Of a stretch of 40,069 bases of DNA, positions 24,816 to 32,483 are shown one piece after another. The translations under genes were made by a program, and so were the position numbers. Below the pieces are notes generated by a model. It did no database searches, was not told where the DNA came from, and saw only the letters and a list, made by a program, of their open reading frames with translations. The DNA comes from an uncultured Bacteroidales bacterium (lineage in GTDB: Bacteria > Bacteroidota > Bacteroidia > Bacteroidales > P3): contig CALUMK010000025.1 in the NCBI GenBank assembly GCA_944321735.1, positions 1 to 40,069 of the forward strand, read 5' to 3'. Each line of letters opens with the position of its first letter. Positions within the stretch are counted from its first letter, which is position 1.

Positions 24816-24837
24816 CATTTTAGCCACATTTTAGCCA
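24816..24837 (+). promoter_or_regulatory. Tandem 11-bp operator pair, left
   Basis: CATTTTAGCCA occurs twice with no gap (24816-24826 and 24827-24837), one helical turn apart. It lies 125 bp upstream of the minus-strand lipoprotein start. The same element recurs inverted at 25017-25038. The CATTTTAG part resembles binding boxes of some LytTR regulators (ComE-type CAnTTcAG), which makes the nearby LytTR-like regulator a candidate binder. Confidence 0.6.
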
Positions 24838-25016
24838 AGGTGGTTTTTACAATATATAAGAAAACAGTGTTTTATATCGTATTTTGATGAAATGAAAAAT
24901 ATGTCGGCTATGTCTTTTTGGGGGTATGGAGAGAGAATAATGGACTGGACTCAAGAAAATACAAACTTTTTTATTTTGATAAAATATACATTTATATGTA
25001 ATTATAAGGATTGCTC

Positions 25017-25038
25017 TGGCTGAAATGTGGCTGTAATG
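25017..25038 (-). promoter_or_regulatory. Tandem 11-bp operator pair, right (inverted)
   Basis: On the plus strand TGGCTGAAATG (25017-25027) is followed directly by TGGCTGTAATG (25028-25038). The reverse complements, CATTTCAGCCA and CATTACAGCCA, match the left pair's CATTTTAGCCA at 10 and 9 of 11 positions. It lies 172 bp upstream of the S74-domain gene start and mirrors the left pair across the divergent region. Confidence 0.6.
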
Positions 25039-25209
25039 ACTTTCGCATGAGCTGCAGGCTTGGAAGAAATGCGTAATATTTTCATTTTTGCCCTGCTGAT
25101 GATGGCGAACATGCTTCGACCTGAAAGGCATTAGTAAAACAGGCACCTCTAAAATCGAACGGAACAAAAAAGGATTTATCGATAGTATTAACTTTAAAAA
25201 TTTATGGTT

Positions 25210-26280
25210 ATGAAAGTGTTGAAAAATCGTATCGTTCTTGCGACTGCTTTGTCTCTGGTAACATTCAGTCTGAATGCGCAGATTTTGGTTCAAGAAGACG
25301 GTGGAGTGCGGATTGGAACGCCCCATGTGCCTTCGTCCGGCATCACGATAGGCACTCCGACCTGGCAGCTTTCCACAAAAGGTCTGGAGGTATCGGTGGG
25401 GGATATTTTGTTCCATACAGCCAACGGAAATCTTCGTTTTGTCGATTTTCGGACCATGGTGGGTACGAGTAGTGGAGGCATTGCAGGGCAGACCTATGTC
25501 AATGCTACAGCTATCACGGGTTCCAACTTGAGTATTGGGATGAGCAGCCAGTACGCTTTTCGCGTTTATGCCAATGAAATTTACAGTTCCTCATCACAGA
25601 AGGTTATCTCGGATCGCCGCTATAAGGACAACATTGTGGATTTGGAAGATGCCACGGCGAAGGTGCTGCAATTGCGTCCGGTATCATTTGACCTCAAGAC
25701 CCCGGAAAATTATGCTGGCGACACGATGGCACTCAAAGGAAAAGTGGGGTTCATCGCGCAGGAAGTACAGGAGCTATTTCCGAATCTGGTAGGATATCTC
25801 CCGGATGCAGACCAATATGTTTTGGACTACACTTCTTTTATTCCATATTTGACCCAGAGCATCCAGCGGCAGGCGCAACAGATAGAAGAACAAGAAGAAA
25901 GAATAGCAGAATTGGAGATGACAGTGGAGATGTTGTTGACGAGCCTATCGGACGTGCAGACGCGTGCGCCTCAAGTTCCTGTCACTGGCAGCGAGGGGGC
26001 GAACTTGGCGATTTCTCATGCCAAACTGTATCAGAATATTCCCAATCCTTTTTCCGGCACTACGGAAATAAGATACGAGTTGCCGGAGGATGTGCATTCA
26101 GCCAGTATTGAGATTCATACGGCGGCAGGACAAAAGGTGGAAAGCAGAGTGTTGCCGCTCAAGCCTGGAGCAGGTACGGTGTTTTTTGAAAGTAGGGATT
26201 TCGCCACAGGTACTCATGTTTACAGCTTGATTGTGGACGGACAGTTAGTCTCCACCAAACGAATGGTCGTATCGGAATAA
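25210..26280 (+). CDS. Secreted protein with S74 (endosialidase-type) chaperone domain and T9SS sorting domain
   Basis: This 356-residue protein starts at ATG 25210 (an ATG 6 bases earlier is in frame), with a signal peptide ending SLNA-Q. An N-terminal beta-rich region precedes a Peptidase_S74 intramolecular chaperone domain starting at SDRRYKDNI. Ser134 and Lys139 have the five-residue Ser-Lys spacing of the self-cleaving dyad in phage tailspike chaperones. GKVGFIAQEVQELFPN is also typical of S74. A coiled coil (about 218-245) and a T9SS type A sorting domain follow. S74 domains help trimers fold and then cut themselves off. It is the first gene of a three-gene operon with a C25 protease 10 bp downstream. 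Confidence 0.85.
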   Translation: MKVLKNRIVLATALSLVTFSLNAQILVQEDGGVRIGTPHVPSSGITIGTPTWQLSTKGLEVSVGDILFHTANGNLRFVDFRTMVGTSSGGIAGQTYVNATAITGSNLSIGMSSQYAFRVYANEIYSSSSQKVISDRRYKDNIVDLEDATAKVLQLRPVSFDLKTPENYAGDTMALKGKVGFIAQEVQELFPNLVGYLPDADQYVLDYTSFIPYLTQSIQRQAQQIEEQEERIAELEMTVEMLLTSLSDVQTRAPQVPVTGSEGANLAISHAKLYQNIPNPFSGTTEIRYELPEDVHSASIEIHTAAGQKVESRVLPLKPGAGTVFFESRDFATGTHVYSLIVDGQLVSTKRMVVSE

Positions 26281-26290
26281 ACCCTGAGCC

Positions 26291-28558
26291 ATGAAAACAT
26301 CGAATTTGTTATTGAAAGCGCGAGGATGCCTGTTTTTGATAGCGGCAACTTTCCTTCCATTTTTCGTTTTTGCCCAGACAACGGAAACGATCACGTTCAC
26401 ATTCAGCATGTCCGACTTTACTTTTGAGACCGATGCCCAAGGACAGGTTCATATAGCCTCGGACAAGTACGACCTTGTTTTTGGCGAAGACTTGGCCAAG
26501 CCAGCCATCCCCTACCGGACAGTCAGTATGCTGGCCAAACCGGCCGAGGTGTATTCGAATGTTTTGTTTACCTACAGCGGTGCCGTCAAGAAATCCAATG
26601 TCAGGCTGGCGTCCAACCCGGAGCAGATAGAGGTTGGGGCAGATCCTGGCCCCGTAGTCTTGGCCTCGTATCCCAATGGGACTTATCCGTCTTCCTCGGA
26701 ACGGGGCTATTTCTTGATGCAAGGGTTGATGGATGGTCACCGGATATTGAATTTCAAGTTCAGCCCATTCTTGTATAATGCTACGACTAGGGAATTGACT
26801 TTGTACACCACAGTGACGATGCGTGTGACGACCAAGGTAGCTTCTTACGATGTGCCGGAGAGCAAAGGGTCGATGAACGGTCTCATTCCAAGGTTGGTAG
26901 AAAATGCAGAGAAGGAGAAGGCTTATTATCCTGGTACGATACCTTCGGTAGGTACTTACGAATGGGGTCCGGGTTACTTGATTATCTGTCCGGAGGAATT
27001 GCGGGAGGCTTTTGAACCCTTACGGCAATGGAAGATGGAGAAAGGTCTGTACGCGAGGACACGGACATTGGAAGACATCTATAGTGCATACGAGGGCGAG
27101 ACGGAGGCTATAAAAATCAAACGGTGCATCCAGGATTATTACCTGCACAACGGGTTGAAGTATGTTCTGTTGGGGGGTAATGGCGCAAAGGTGCCGGTGG
27201 TTTATTGTGGTTCGAGTGAAATTCCTTCGGATTGGTTTTATGCCTGCCTGGATGATTCGGAAGAGTTTTCTTTCGATTGGAATGCGGACGAAGATGAATT
27301 GTTAGGAGAAGTATCTACAGATAAAATTGATTTGTACCCAGAAGTGGTTGTCTCTCGTGCTCCGATGGAAACTTTGGACGAGGTGGAAGCTTTTGTAAAT
27401 AAGACATTGGCCTATGAGCAGAATCCCCCTCAAGGTGATTGGTACAATGATATTTTATTTACAGGTGTTCGCTTGGGGGAACCGGATGAAGGCTTGAATC
27501 CAACAGAAGAGACCAGCCAATATTTGTACGAAAATTATATAGAGCCGTCTTTTCCTGCCGATATGCAGACTCTTTTTGGAAACAAATTTTTTGATAACAA
27601 GAATGAACCGACCTGTCTTGACGTGGAAGAGTTTCAGGCTAAGATACAAGAAGGATTCCATATTATTCATTTGATAGCCCATGGTGATAGGGATAAATTC
27701 TGTTTGTCCGCAAAGACAGGGGATAAACCGGAAGGTCGCGAATATTATACCATAACCCATGCCATGCAAATGAAGTCTGATGTTCCCTGCCTTTTTGTAG
27801 CGCTGTCATGCTGGACGAACGATTTTGGATATTCGAAAAATATGTCGCGTTATCTATTGAAGAATCCCAATAATGGTGTTTTTGCCTATATTGGGACTAC
27901 ACGATCAAGTTGGGTGAGTGGAAGTAACCACGTATATTCTGATGGGATTATTAGATTTCATTATTCTTTGTTTCATGAACTTTACGGTGGTGAAAATATA
28001 GGGAAGTTGGGTCTTTCTTATACAATGTCGAAAGTGGACAATATAGATGATGTCAATCATGCATATATGTTCAATATGTGTGGTGATCCGGAGACGCAGT
28101 TGTATTTGTCTGTGCCAAAACAATTCGCTCATATCAATATTTCGTTTTCTGAAGGAAAATTCCTTGTGGATGCCGGGGTGGATAGCTGTACTTTTGCTGT
28201 GCGCTACACGCGAGCATCAGGAGTTATATACAAACGGGAATACCGAGAAAATGTCCGGGCATATGAAATATCTTCCGGGGAGATTGAAAGTTGCGAAATC
28301 ACCTTGATGCACGATGACTACATTCCAAGGACATTTACCATCAACCCGGAATACATACAGAATGTGGCCTATTCCGGAACGGTGAATGTCTTTGGAGATG
28401 TGATTGTGGCTGGTAGGGCGATAACGGACAAGAAGCCGGTCGGCGATGTGATTATCCAATCGGGAAAAACTACTTTTTCGGCGGAAAAAAGTGTTATCTT
28501 AGCACCGGGATTTGAAGTGAAGAAAGGGGCTTCGTTCGAGGCCAAAATCAAAAAATAG
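26291..28558 (+). CDS. Gingipain-like C25 cysteine protease
   Basis: This 755-residue protein has a signal peptide ending VFA-Q and a propeptide-like N-terminal region (to about residue 210). A C25 peptidase domain follows, with catalytic His464 in LIAHGD and Cys507 in ALSCWTND; MCGDPETQL is a conserved late motif of the family. The C-terminus is not a canonical type A sorting domain: it ends SVILAPGFEVKKGASFEAKI, a short repeat-like beta segment seen at the end of other secreted Bacteroidota proteins. It probably acts on the surface or outside the cell. It lies 10 bp after the S74-domain gene and 11 bp before a lipoprotein gene, so all three are likely one transcript. Confidence 0.88.
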   Translation: MKTSNLLLKARGCLFLIAATFLPFFVFAQTTETITFTFSMSDFTFETDAQGQVHIASDKYDLVFGEDLAKPAIPYRTVSMLAKPAEVYSNVLFTYSGAVKKSNVRLASNPEQIEVGADPGPVVLASYPNGTYPSSSERGYFLMQGLMDGHRILNFKFSPFLYNATTRELTLYTTVTMRVTTKVASYDVPESKGSMNGLIPRLVENAEKEKAYYPGTIPSVGTYEWGPGYLIICPEELREAFEPLRQWKMEKGLYARTRTLEDIYSAYEGETEAIKIKRCIQDYYLHNGLKYVLLGGNGAKVPVVYCGSSEIPSDWFYACLDDSEEFSFDWNADEDELLGEVSTDKIDLYPEVVVSRAPMETLDEVEAFVNKTLAYEQNPPQGDWYNDILFTGVRLGEPDEGLNPTEETSQYLYENYIEPSFPADMQTLFGNKFFDNKNEPTCLDVEEFQAKIQEGFHIIHLIAHGDRDKFCLSAKTGDKPEGREYYTITHAMQMKSDVPCLFVALSCWTNDFGYSKNMSRYLLKNPNNGVFAYIGTTRSSWVSGSNHVYSDGIIRFHYSLFHELYGGENIGKLGLSYTMSKVDNIDDVNHAYMFNMCGDPETQLYLSVPKQFAHINISFSEGKFLVDAGVDSCTFAVRYTRASGVIYKREYRENVRAYEISSGEIESCEITLMHDDYIPRTFTINPEYIQNVAYSGTVNVFGDVIVAGRAITDKKPVGDVIIQSGKTTFSAEKSVILAPGFEVKKGASFEAKIKK

Positions 28559-28569
28559 GAGGGAGAAAT

Positions 28570-29445
28570 ATGAAAACAAAAGCTTTGAAATGGGCATTGG
28601 CCGTGTGCGGCCTTGGATTGGTGGCGTTCTTTGCCTGCAAGCCATCCGAAGAAGGATACGAAGGACCGCTGGAGTTCGCGGTCTTGCAATCGGGCGATTA
28701 TGCCGATGGACAGCCTGTCACGGACTATTACACGGTTTGCATGGACTATGAATCGTATGCGGAGATGTGGAACCGGCTTTCCTTGCCCGGAGAACCGGAA
28801 CAGATGAATTTCAATGCCTACTCCGTCTTGTGCATCGTGGACACTTTGCGTCCTTTCCCGATGTACCGCATAGGCGTGACGGGGGTGAACCAAACGCTGG
28901 ATTACGTGGAGGTTCAAGTGGAGCGGGCGGTGGATGCGCGGGTGGGCGGCCCGGTGCAGGCCTATGCCTTGGTCCGCGTGCCACGGATAAGCAAGGATGT
29001 GAAATGCGTGAACTTGCCGTTCGAGACAGGTATTGTCGACCCGTACATGCCGGAGTTAGGGACTTCAGAATGCCTGATGATAGCCAAGGAAGAGTACCCG
29101 GAGGAGACTTTCTGGTTCAAGTTCACCCCAGAGGGCAAGTTGTTGATAGAACGCCGGAACGTGTGGATGAATTGCGCTGAAACCACCTTGGAGGCATCGG
29201 TAACGCAAGATGGGGAAAAGCTGGCTATCAAGGAAGAGGAAGTTTTTCCCGATGACAGGTACATGGCTTGCGAATGTTCCAAGTATGCGGCTTACGAGAC
29301 CGATGTGGTCGTAGGCAACGATTCCCTGACGGTAGAGTTGTATACAAGTACATCAGCGATAACCCGAACTGCTGTTTTCAAGATTCCCGGCCATGGCAGC
29401 GGGGAAATCGTCATCGATGACACGGAGGTTTCCTACGGGAAATAG
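28570..29445 (+). CDS. Lipoprotein with PrcB-like domain, third gene of the C25 protease operon
   Basis: This 291-residue lipoprotein has a signal ending AFFAC, with Cys23 the likely lipidated residue. Residues ~35-140 have the pattern of a PrcB C-terminal-type domain (NAYSVLCIVD ... MYRIGVTGV ... YALVRVPR), named for a protease-complex subunit in Treponema. The second half contains paired cysteines (NCAETTLE ... ACECSKY) and is not assigned. A good ribosome site (AGGAGGGAG) precedes the ATG. Its place 11 bp behind a secreted protease suggests a partner, inhibitor or anchor of that protease; this is inference. A strong terminator follows. Confidence 0.72.
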   Translation: MKTKALKWALAVCGLGLVAFFACKPSEEGYEGPLEFAVLQSGDYADGQPVTDYYTVCMDYESYAEMWNRLSLPGEPEQMNFNAYSVLCIVDTLRPFPMYRIGVTGVNQTLDYVEVQVERAVDARVGGPVQAYALVRVPRISKDVKCVNLPFETGIVDPYMPELGTSECLMIAKEEYPEETFWFKFTPEGKLLIERRNVWMNCAETTLEASVTQDGEKLAIKEEEVFPDDRYMACECSKYAAYETDVVVGNDSLTVELYTSTSAITRTAVFKIPGHGSGEIVIDDTEVSYGK

Positions 29446-29494
29446 CCGGGAGGAATCAGGCCTCTCTTTTATAAGCAACCAAAACCAATTCTTT

Positions 29495-29526
29495 GCCGAG
29501 GTCGGTTCATCCGGCCTCGGCTTTTT
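29495..29526 (+). terminator. Rho-independent terminator of the C25 operon
   Basis: GCCGAGGTCGG (29495-29505) pairs with CCGGCCTCGGC (29511-29521) through one wobble pair, with a 5-nt loop and then TTTTT. It is a classic intrinsic terminator 50 bp after the lipoprotein stop. Confidence 0.9.
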
Positions 29527-29654
29527 GCATTTTATGACTGCAAAGGTGCTGTAGCAGGGAATGGTTCTTGGAATTTGTAGGAGCAGGTGTTTGGTAGGCA
29601 ATAAGGTGTGGGTTGGATTGTGAGATGCAAGGCGGAGGCTATGGAAAGGGGGCT

Positions 29655-29841
29655 GTCGTTAAACGCATTTCTGGTGAGCAGATGCGAAGCGTCGAACCGA
29701 AGGAAGAACAATGGTCGTTAAACGCATTTCTATGAGGTGGATACGAGGCATGCGACGAAGGCGGCACCGGAGCGTACTTTGGTACGTGAGGATGCCGCCG
29801 AGGAGCATAACGAAGTAGACACCCATAGAAATGCGTTTAAC
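29655..29841. repeat. Nested inverted repeat with a partial second copy
   Basis: An 18-bp sequence (29655-29672) recurs exactly at 29714-29731. The second copy forms an 18-bp perfect inverted repeat (29717-29734 with 29824-29841). Inside it lie further arms, 29760-29766 with 29793-29799 and CGTAC (29773-29777) with GTACG (29782-29786). The right arm contains the stop codon of rseP. The first copy appears to be a diverged or truncated element. Apart from this and the terminator, 29446-29836 holds no gene. Confidence 0.8.
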
Positions 29842-31144
29842 TTATTAGGCGGAAGATGTCATTAGCAAACACAAATATAATCAACGCAAACAAAATCCCC
29901 ATCCCCACCATCTGCGCCTTCTCCAAAACGGCATCGCTCACTTTTTTCCGCGTAATCATTTCATAAAGAGTGAACATCATGTGCCCGCCGTCCAAGCCGG
30001 GAATCGGCAGTATGTTCATAAAGGCTAAGATTAGGGAGAGCATCCCGGTGATGAACCAGAAACGGTCCCAGTTCCAGACCGGGCCGTAGATGGTGGCGAT
30101 GCCGATAGGGCCTTGCAGGCTTTCGCTCGCTTTTTCCTGCCCGGAGAAAACCTTGCCCAATCCTCGTATATTGGTCCAAATCAAGTCGAAAGCATCCCGT
30201 GTGCCGTAGCGGAGCGCGCTGCCGACCGTGTAGGATTCGTAATCCAAGGGAAAAGCTGTCAGTATGCCGACAAGGCCGGTACTGTCCACTTTCAGCCCTA
30301 ATTGCAAGGTATCGTTTTGGCGGACAATGCCTAAAGTCACACTGTCATTCTTGAGTCCGGCTATGGTTTCCTTGAAGTTGCCGAACGAAGGCACGTTTTG
30401 GCCGTTGACAGCGAAAATCAGGTCGCCGGCTTTCACGCCGGCTTTCTCGGCCGGGTATCCGGAGGCGGCTTCCTTGACCACGGTAGGGTAATTGGTGATA
30501 TCCACGAAGGGCAAGCTGCTTTGGTTCAGTTTTTTGTAAAAGTTGGAAGGAATCTCGATGTCTACTCTCTGTCCCTCGCGCAGCACGCTGATTTCCCCGC
30601 CTAAGAGGGCGCTGTTGGGAATCGCGTCCGAGAAACGTTCCCGGCTCTTGCCGTTGGGGCCGATGATTCTGTCCCCGGTTTGGAATCCTGCTTCCCGGCC
30701 TAAAGGATAGGCGTAGATGCCGTATTCGTTGACCGCCGAGGTAGGCAGGTAGCCTTTCTGCTGGTAGAGGATGCCGGTGAAAATCAGGATGCCGACAATC
30801 AGGTTCATGATGACCCCGGCCGTGATGACGATGAAGCGTTTCCATGCCGCCTTGCTCCGGTATTCCCACGGCTGCGGATCCTTTTTCATGCTTTCGGTAT
30901 CCATCGACTCGTCCACCATCCCGGCAATCTTGCAGTAGCCGCCCAAAGGCAGCCAACCGATGCCGTATTCGGTGTGCCCAATCTTGAAACTGAGCAGTTT
31001 GAAGCCTCCGGCATCGAAAAAGAGATAGAACTTGTCCACGCGGATGCCGAAAATCCGGGCAGCCAGGTAATGGCCTAATTCATGGACAAAGACCAGGAGT
31101 GAGAGGCCCAGCAGCAACTGCCCGGCCATTATCAGTGCGTTCAT
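29837..31144 (-). CDS. rseP: RIP-type zinc metalloprotease (site-2 protease)
   Basis: This 435-residue inner-membrane protease cuts membrane-embedded regulators such as anti-sigma factors. The zinc-binding HELGH is at residues 21-25 in the first membrane helix. A PDZ domain lies around 210-290 (GYPAEKAGVKAGDLIFAVNG), and the third zinc ligand is in NILPIPGLDGGH near the C-terminus. The ATG at 31144 gives a normal N-terminus. It follows dxr by 125 bp on the same strand; dxr-rseP adjacency is common in many bacteria. Its stop codon lies within an inverted repeat. Confidence 0.95.
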   Translation of the reverse strand: MNALIMAGQLLLGLSLLVFVHELGHYLAARIFGIRVDKFYLFFDAGGFKLLSFKIGHTEYGIGWLPLGGYCKIAGMVDESMDTESMKKDPQPWEYRSKAAWKRFIVITAGVIMNLIVGILIFTGILYQQKGYLPTSAVNEYGIYAYPLGREAGFQTGDRIIGPNGKSRERFSDAIPNSALLGGEISVLREGQRVDIEIPSNFYKKLNQSSLPFVDITNYPTVVKEAASGYPAEKAGVKAGDLIFAVNGQNVPSFGNFKETIAGLKNDSVTLGIVRQNDTLQLGLKVDSTGLVGILTAFPLDYESYTVGSALRYGTRDAFDLIWTNIRGLGKVFSGQEKASESLQGPIGIATIYGPVWNWDRFWFITGMLSLILAFMNILPIPGLDGGHMMFTLYEMITRKKVSDAVLEKAQMVGMGILFALIIFVFANDIFRLIS

Positions 31145-31269
31145 TTTTAATTATCGGTTAGTTAAGAGGTGTTCTCTAAATCAGTTTAAAAGCAACAGGA
31201 ATCCACCGGGCGGCAAGGTGCTTCGGCGGGGTGTCCCGGAAACGCCAGCCTGCCGTTATCGAGCCTGTG

Positions 31270-32472
31270 TCATGAAGGGAAGGCTGTTCCGATTAATTCC
31301 TGGCAGAGGCGACGGCTCTCTGCGTCCGACTCATTCAATTCCTCTATGTTCGGAGCGGGCAGGAAGCTGGCCCTTTCCATGGTCCGGGAAATCAGGTCGG
31401 CAATGGCCAGGAACGGAATCCTTTCCTCCAAAAAGGCTTGAACCGCTATCTCGTTGGCCGCGTTCATGATGCAGGGCATGTTCCCGCCTTTGTCGATGGC
31501 TTGGTAGGCCAACGGCAGGCAGCGGAAAGTCTCGGTGTCGGGTTTCTCGAAATGCAGGTTGCCGGTTTGCGTCAGATCCAAGCGGGGAACGTCCAACGAC
31601 AGGCGTTGCGGGAAGCTGAGCGCGTATTGGATCGGCAGTTTCATGTCGGGCAGTCCCAATTGGGCCTTGACCGAACCGTCCTGGAAGGATACCATCGAAT
31701 GGACGATGCTTTCGGGATGGATTACGACCTCGATGTCCTGCGGCTTTACGCCGAACAGCCAGCGGGCCTCGATCATTTCCAGGCCTTTGTTCATCAGCGT
31801 GGCCGAATCGATCGAGATTTTCCGTCCCATGTGCCAGGTGGGATGTTTCAAGGCTTGTTCCGGTTTGATGTCTTGCAGCTGTTCCCGTTTCTTGCCCCGG
31901 AACGGGCCGCCCGAACCGGTCAGGAAGATTCTTTCCACCGGGTTCATGTATTCGCCGGCAAGGCATTGGAAGATGGCCGAGTGTTCCGAGTCGATGGGGG
32001 TGATGGCCACCTGCTGTTCGCGGGCGGCCCGGCATACGATAGCCCCTCCGGCCACCAAGGTCTCTTTATTGGCCAACGCGATATGCTTGCCGGCTTGGAT
32101 GGCTTTCATCGTAGGATTCAGGCCTGCGTAGCCCAAAAGCGCGGTCACCACGGTATCCACGCTCTCGCAAGTGGCGGCATCGGCTATCGAACCCGCTCCG
32201 GCAAAGACCTTGGTATCGGTATGCGCCAAGGCATCGCGGACCTTTTCGTAATGGGTCTCGTTGCCGATGACAACGATATTGGGCTTGAATTCCAGCGCCT
32301 GACGGATGAGCAAATCGGCTTGGTTTTGCGCTGTCAGCACTTCGATGCAAAAGGCATCCGGATGCTGGCGGACTACGTCCAAAGCCTGCGTGCCGATAGA
32401 GCCTGTGGAACCTAAAAGCGCCAAATGCTTCTGCCTATCAAGGTATTGCGTTGAAGAGAACTTTGTTTCCAA
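31270..32472 (-). CDS. dxr: 1-deoxy-D-xylulose-5-phosphate reductoisomerase
   Basis: This 400-residue enzyme converts DXP to MEP in the non-mevalonate isoprenoid pathway. Motifs include the NADPH-binding GSTGSIGTQALDVV near residue 21, ANKETLVAGG, the metal-binding PIDSEHSAIFQ, SATLMNKGLE and MNAANEIAV. No ATG is available before the first motif. TTG at 32472 (Met-Glu-Thr-Lys) is the only reasonable start seen, 11 bp after the stop of the M23-fold gene. It is probably co-transcribed with that gene and rseP. Confidence 0.95.
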   Translation of the reverse strand: METKFSSTQYLDRQKHLALLGSTGSIGTQALDVVRQHPDAFCIEVLTAQNQADLLIRQALEFKPNIVVIGNETHYEKVRDALAHTDTKVFAGAGSIADAATCESVDTVVTALLGYAGLNPTMKAIQAGKHIALANKETLVAGGAIVCRAAREQQVAITPIDSEHSAIFQCLAGEYMNPVERIFLTGSGGPFRGKKREQLQDIKPEQALKHPTWHMGRKISIDSATLMNKGLEMIEARWLFGVKPQDIEVVIHPESIVHSMVSFQDGSVKAQLGLPDMKLPIQYALSFPQRLSLDVPRLDLTQTGNLHFEKPDTETFRCLPLAYQAIDKGGNMPCIMNAANEIAVQAFLEERIPFLAIADLISRTMERASFLPAPNIEELNESDAESRRLCQELIGTAFPS

Positions 32473-32483
32473 TGCTGAAAGGT

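Larger units (their letters stand above)
24692..25209. other. Divergent intergenic regulatory region, no gene
   Basis: This 518-bp AT-rich region separates the lipoprotein-kinase operon (minus) from the S74-C25 protease operon (plus). I see no open frame with coding character and no RNA gene. It holds two tandem pairs of an 11-bp element listed separately. A TAACTTTA (25189-25196) could be a -7 box for the plus-strand operon but would leave a very short leader. Confidence 0.7.

Noticed and set aside
29655-29841. The nested inverted repeat as a complete insertion sequence
   Set aside because: It is under 200 bp with no transposase frame. It could at most be a non-autonomous element.
31438-32415. 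A 325-codon plus-strand open frame antisense to dxr
   Set aside because: dxr on the minus strand has all family motifs; the plus frame is a shadow.
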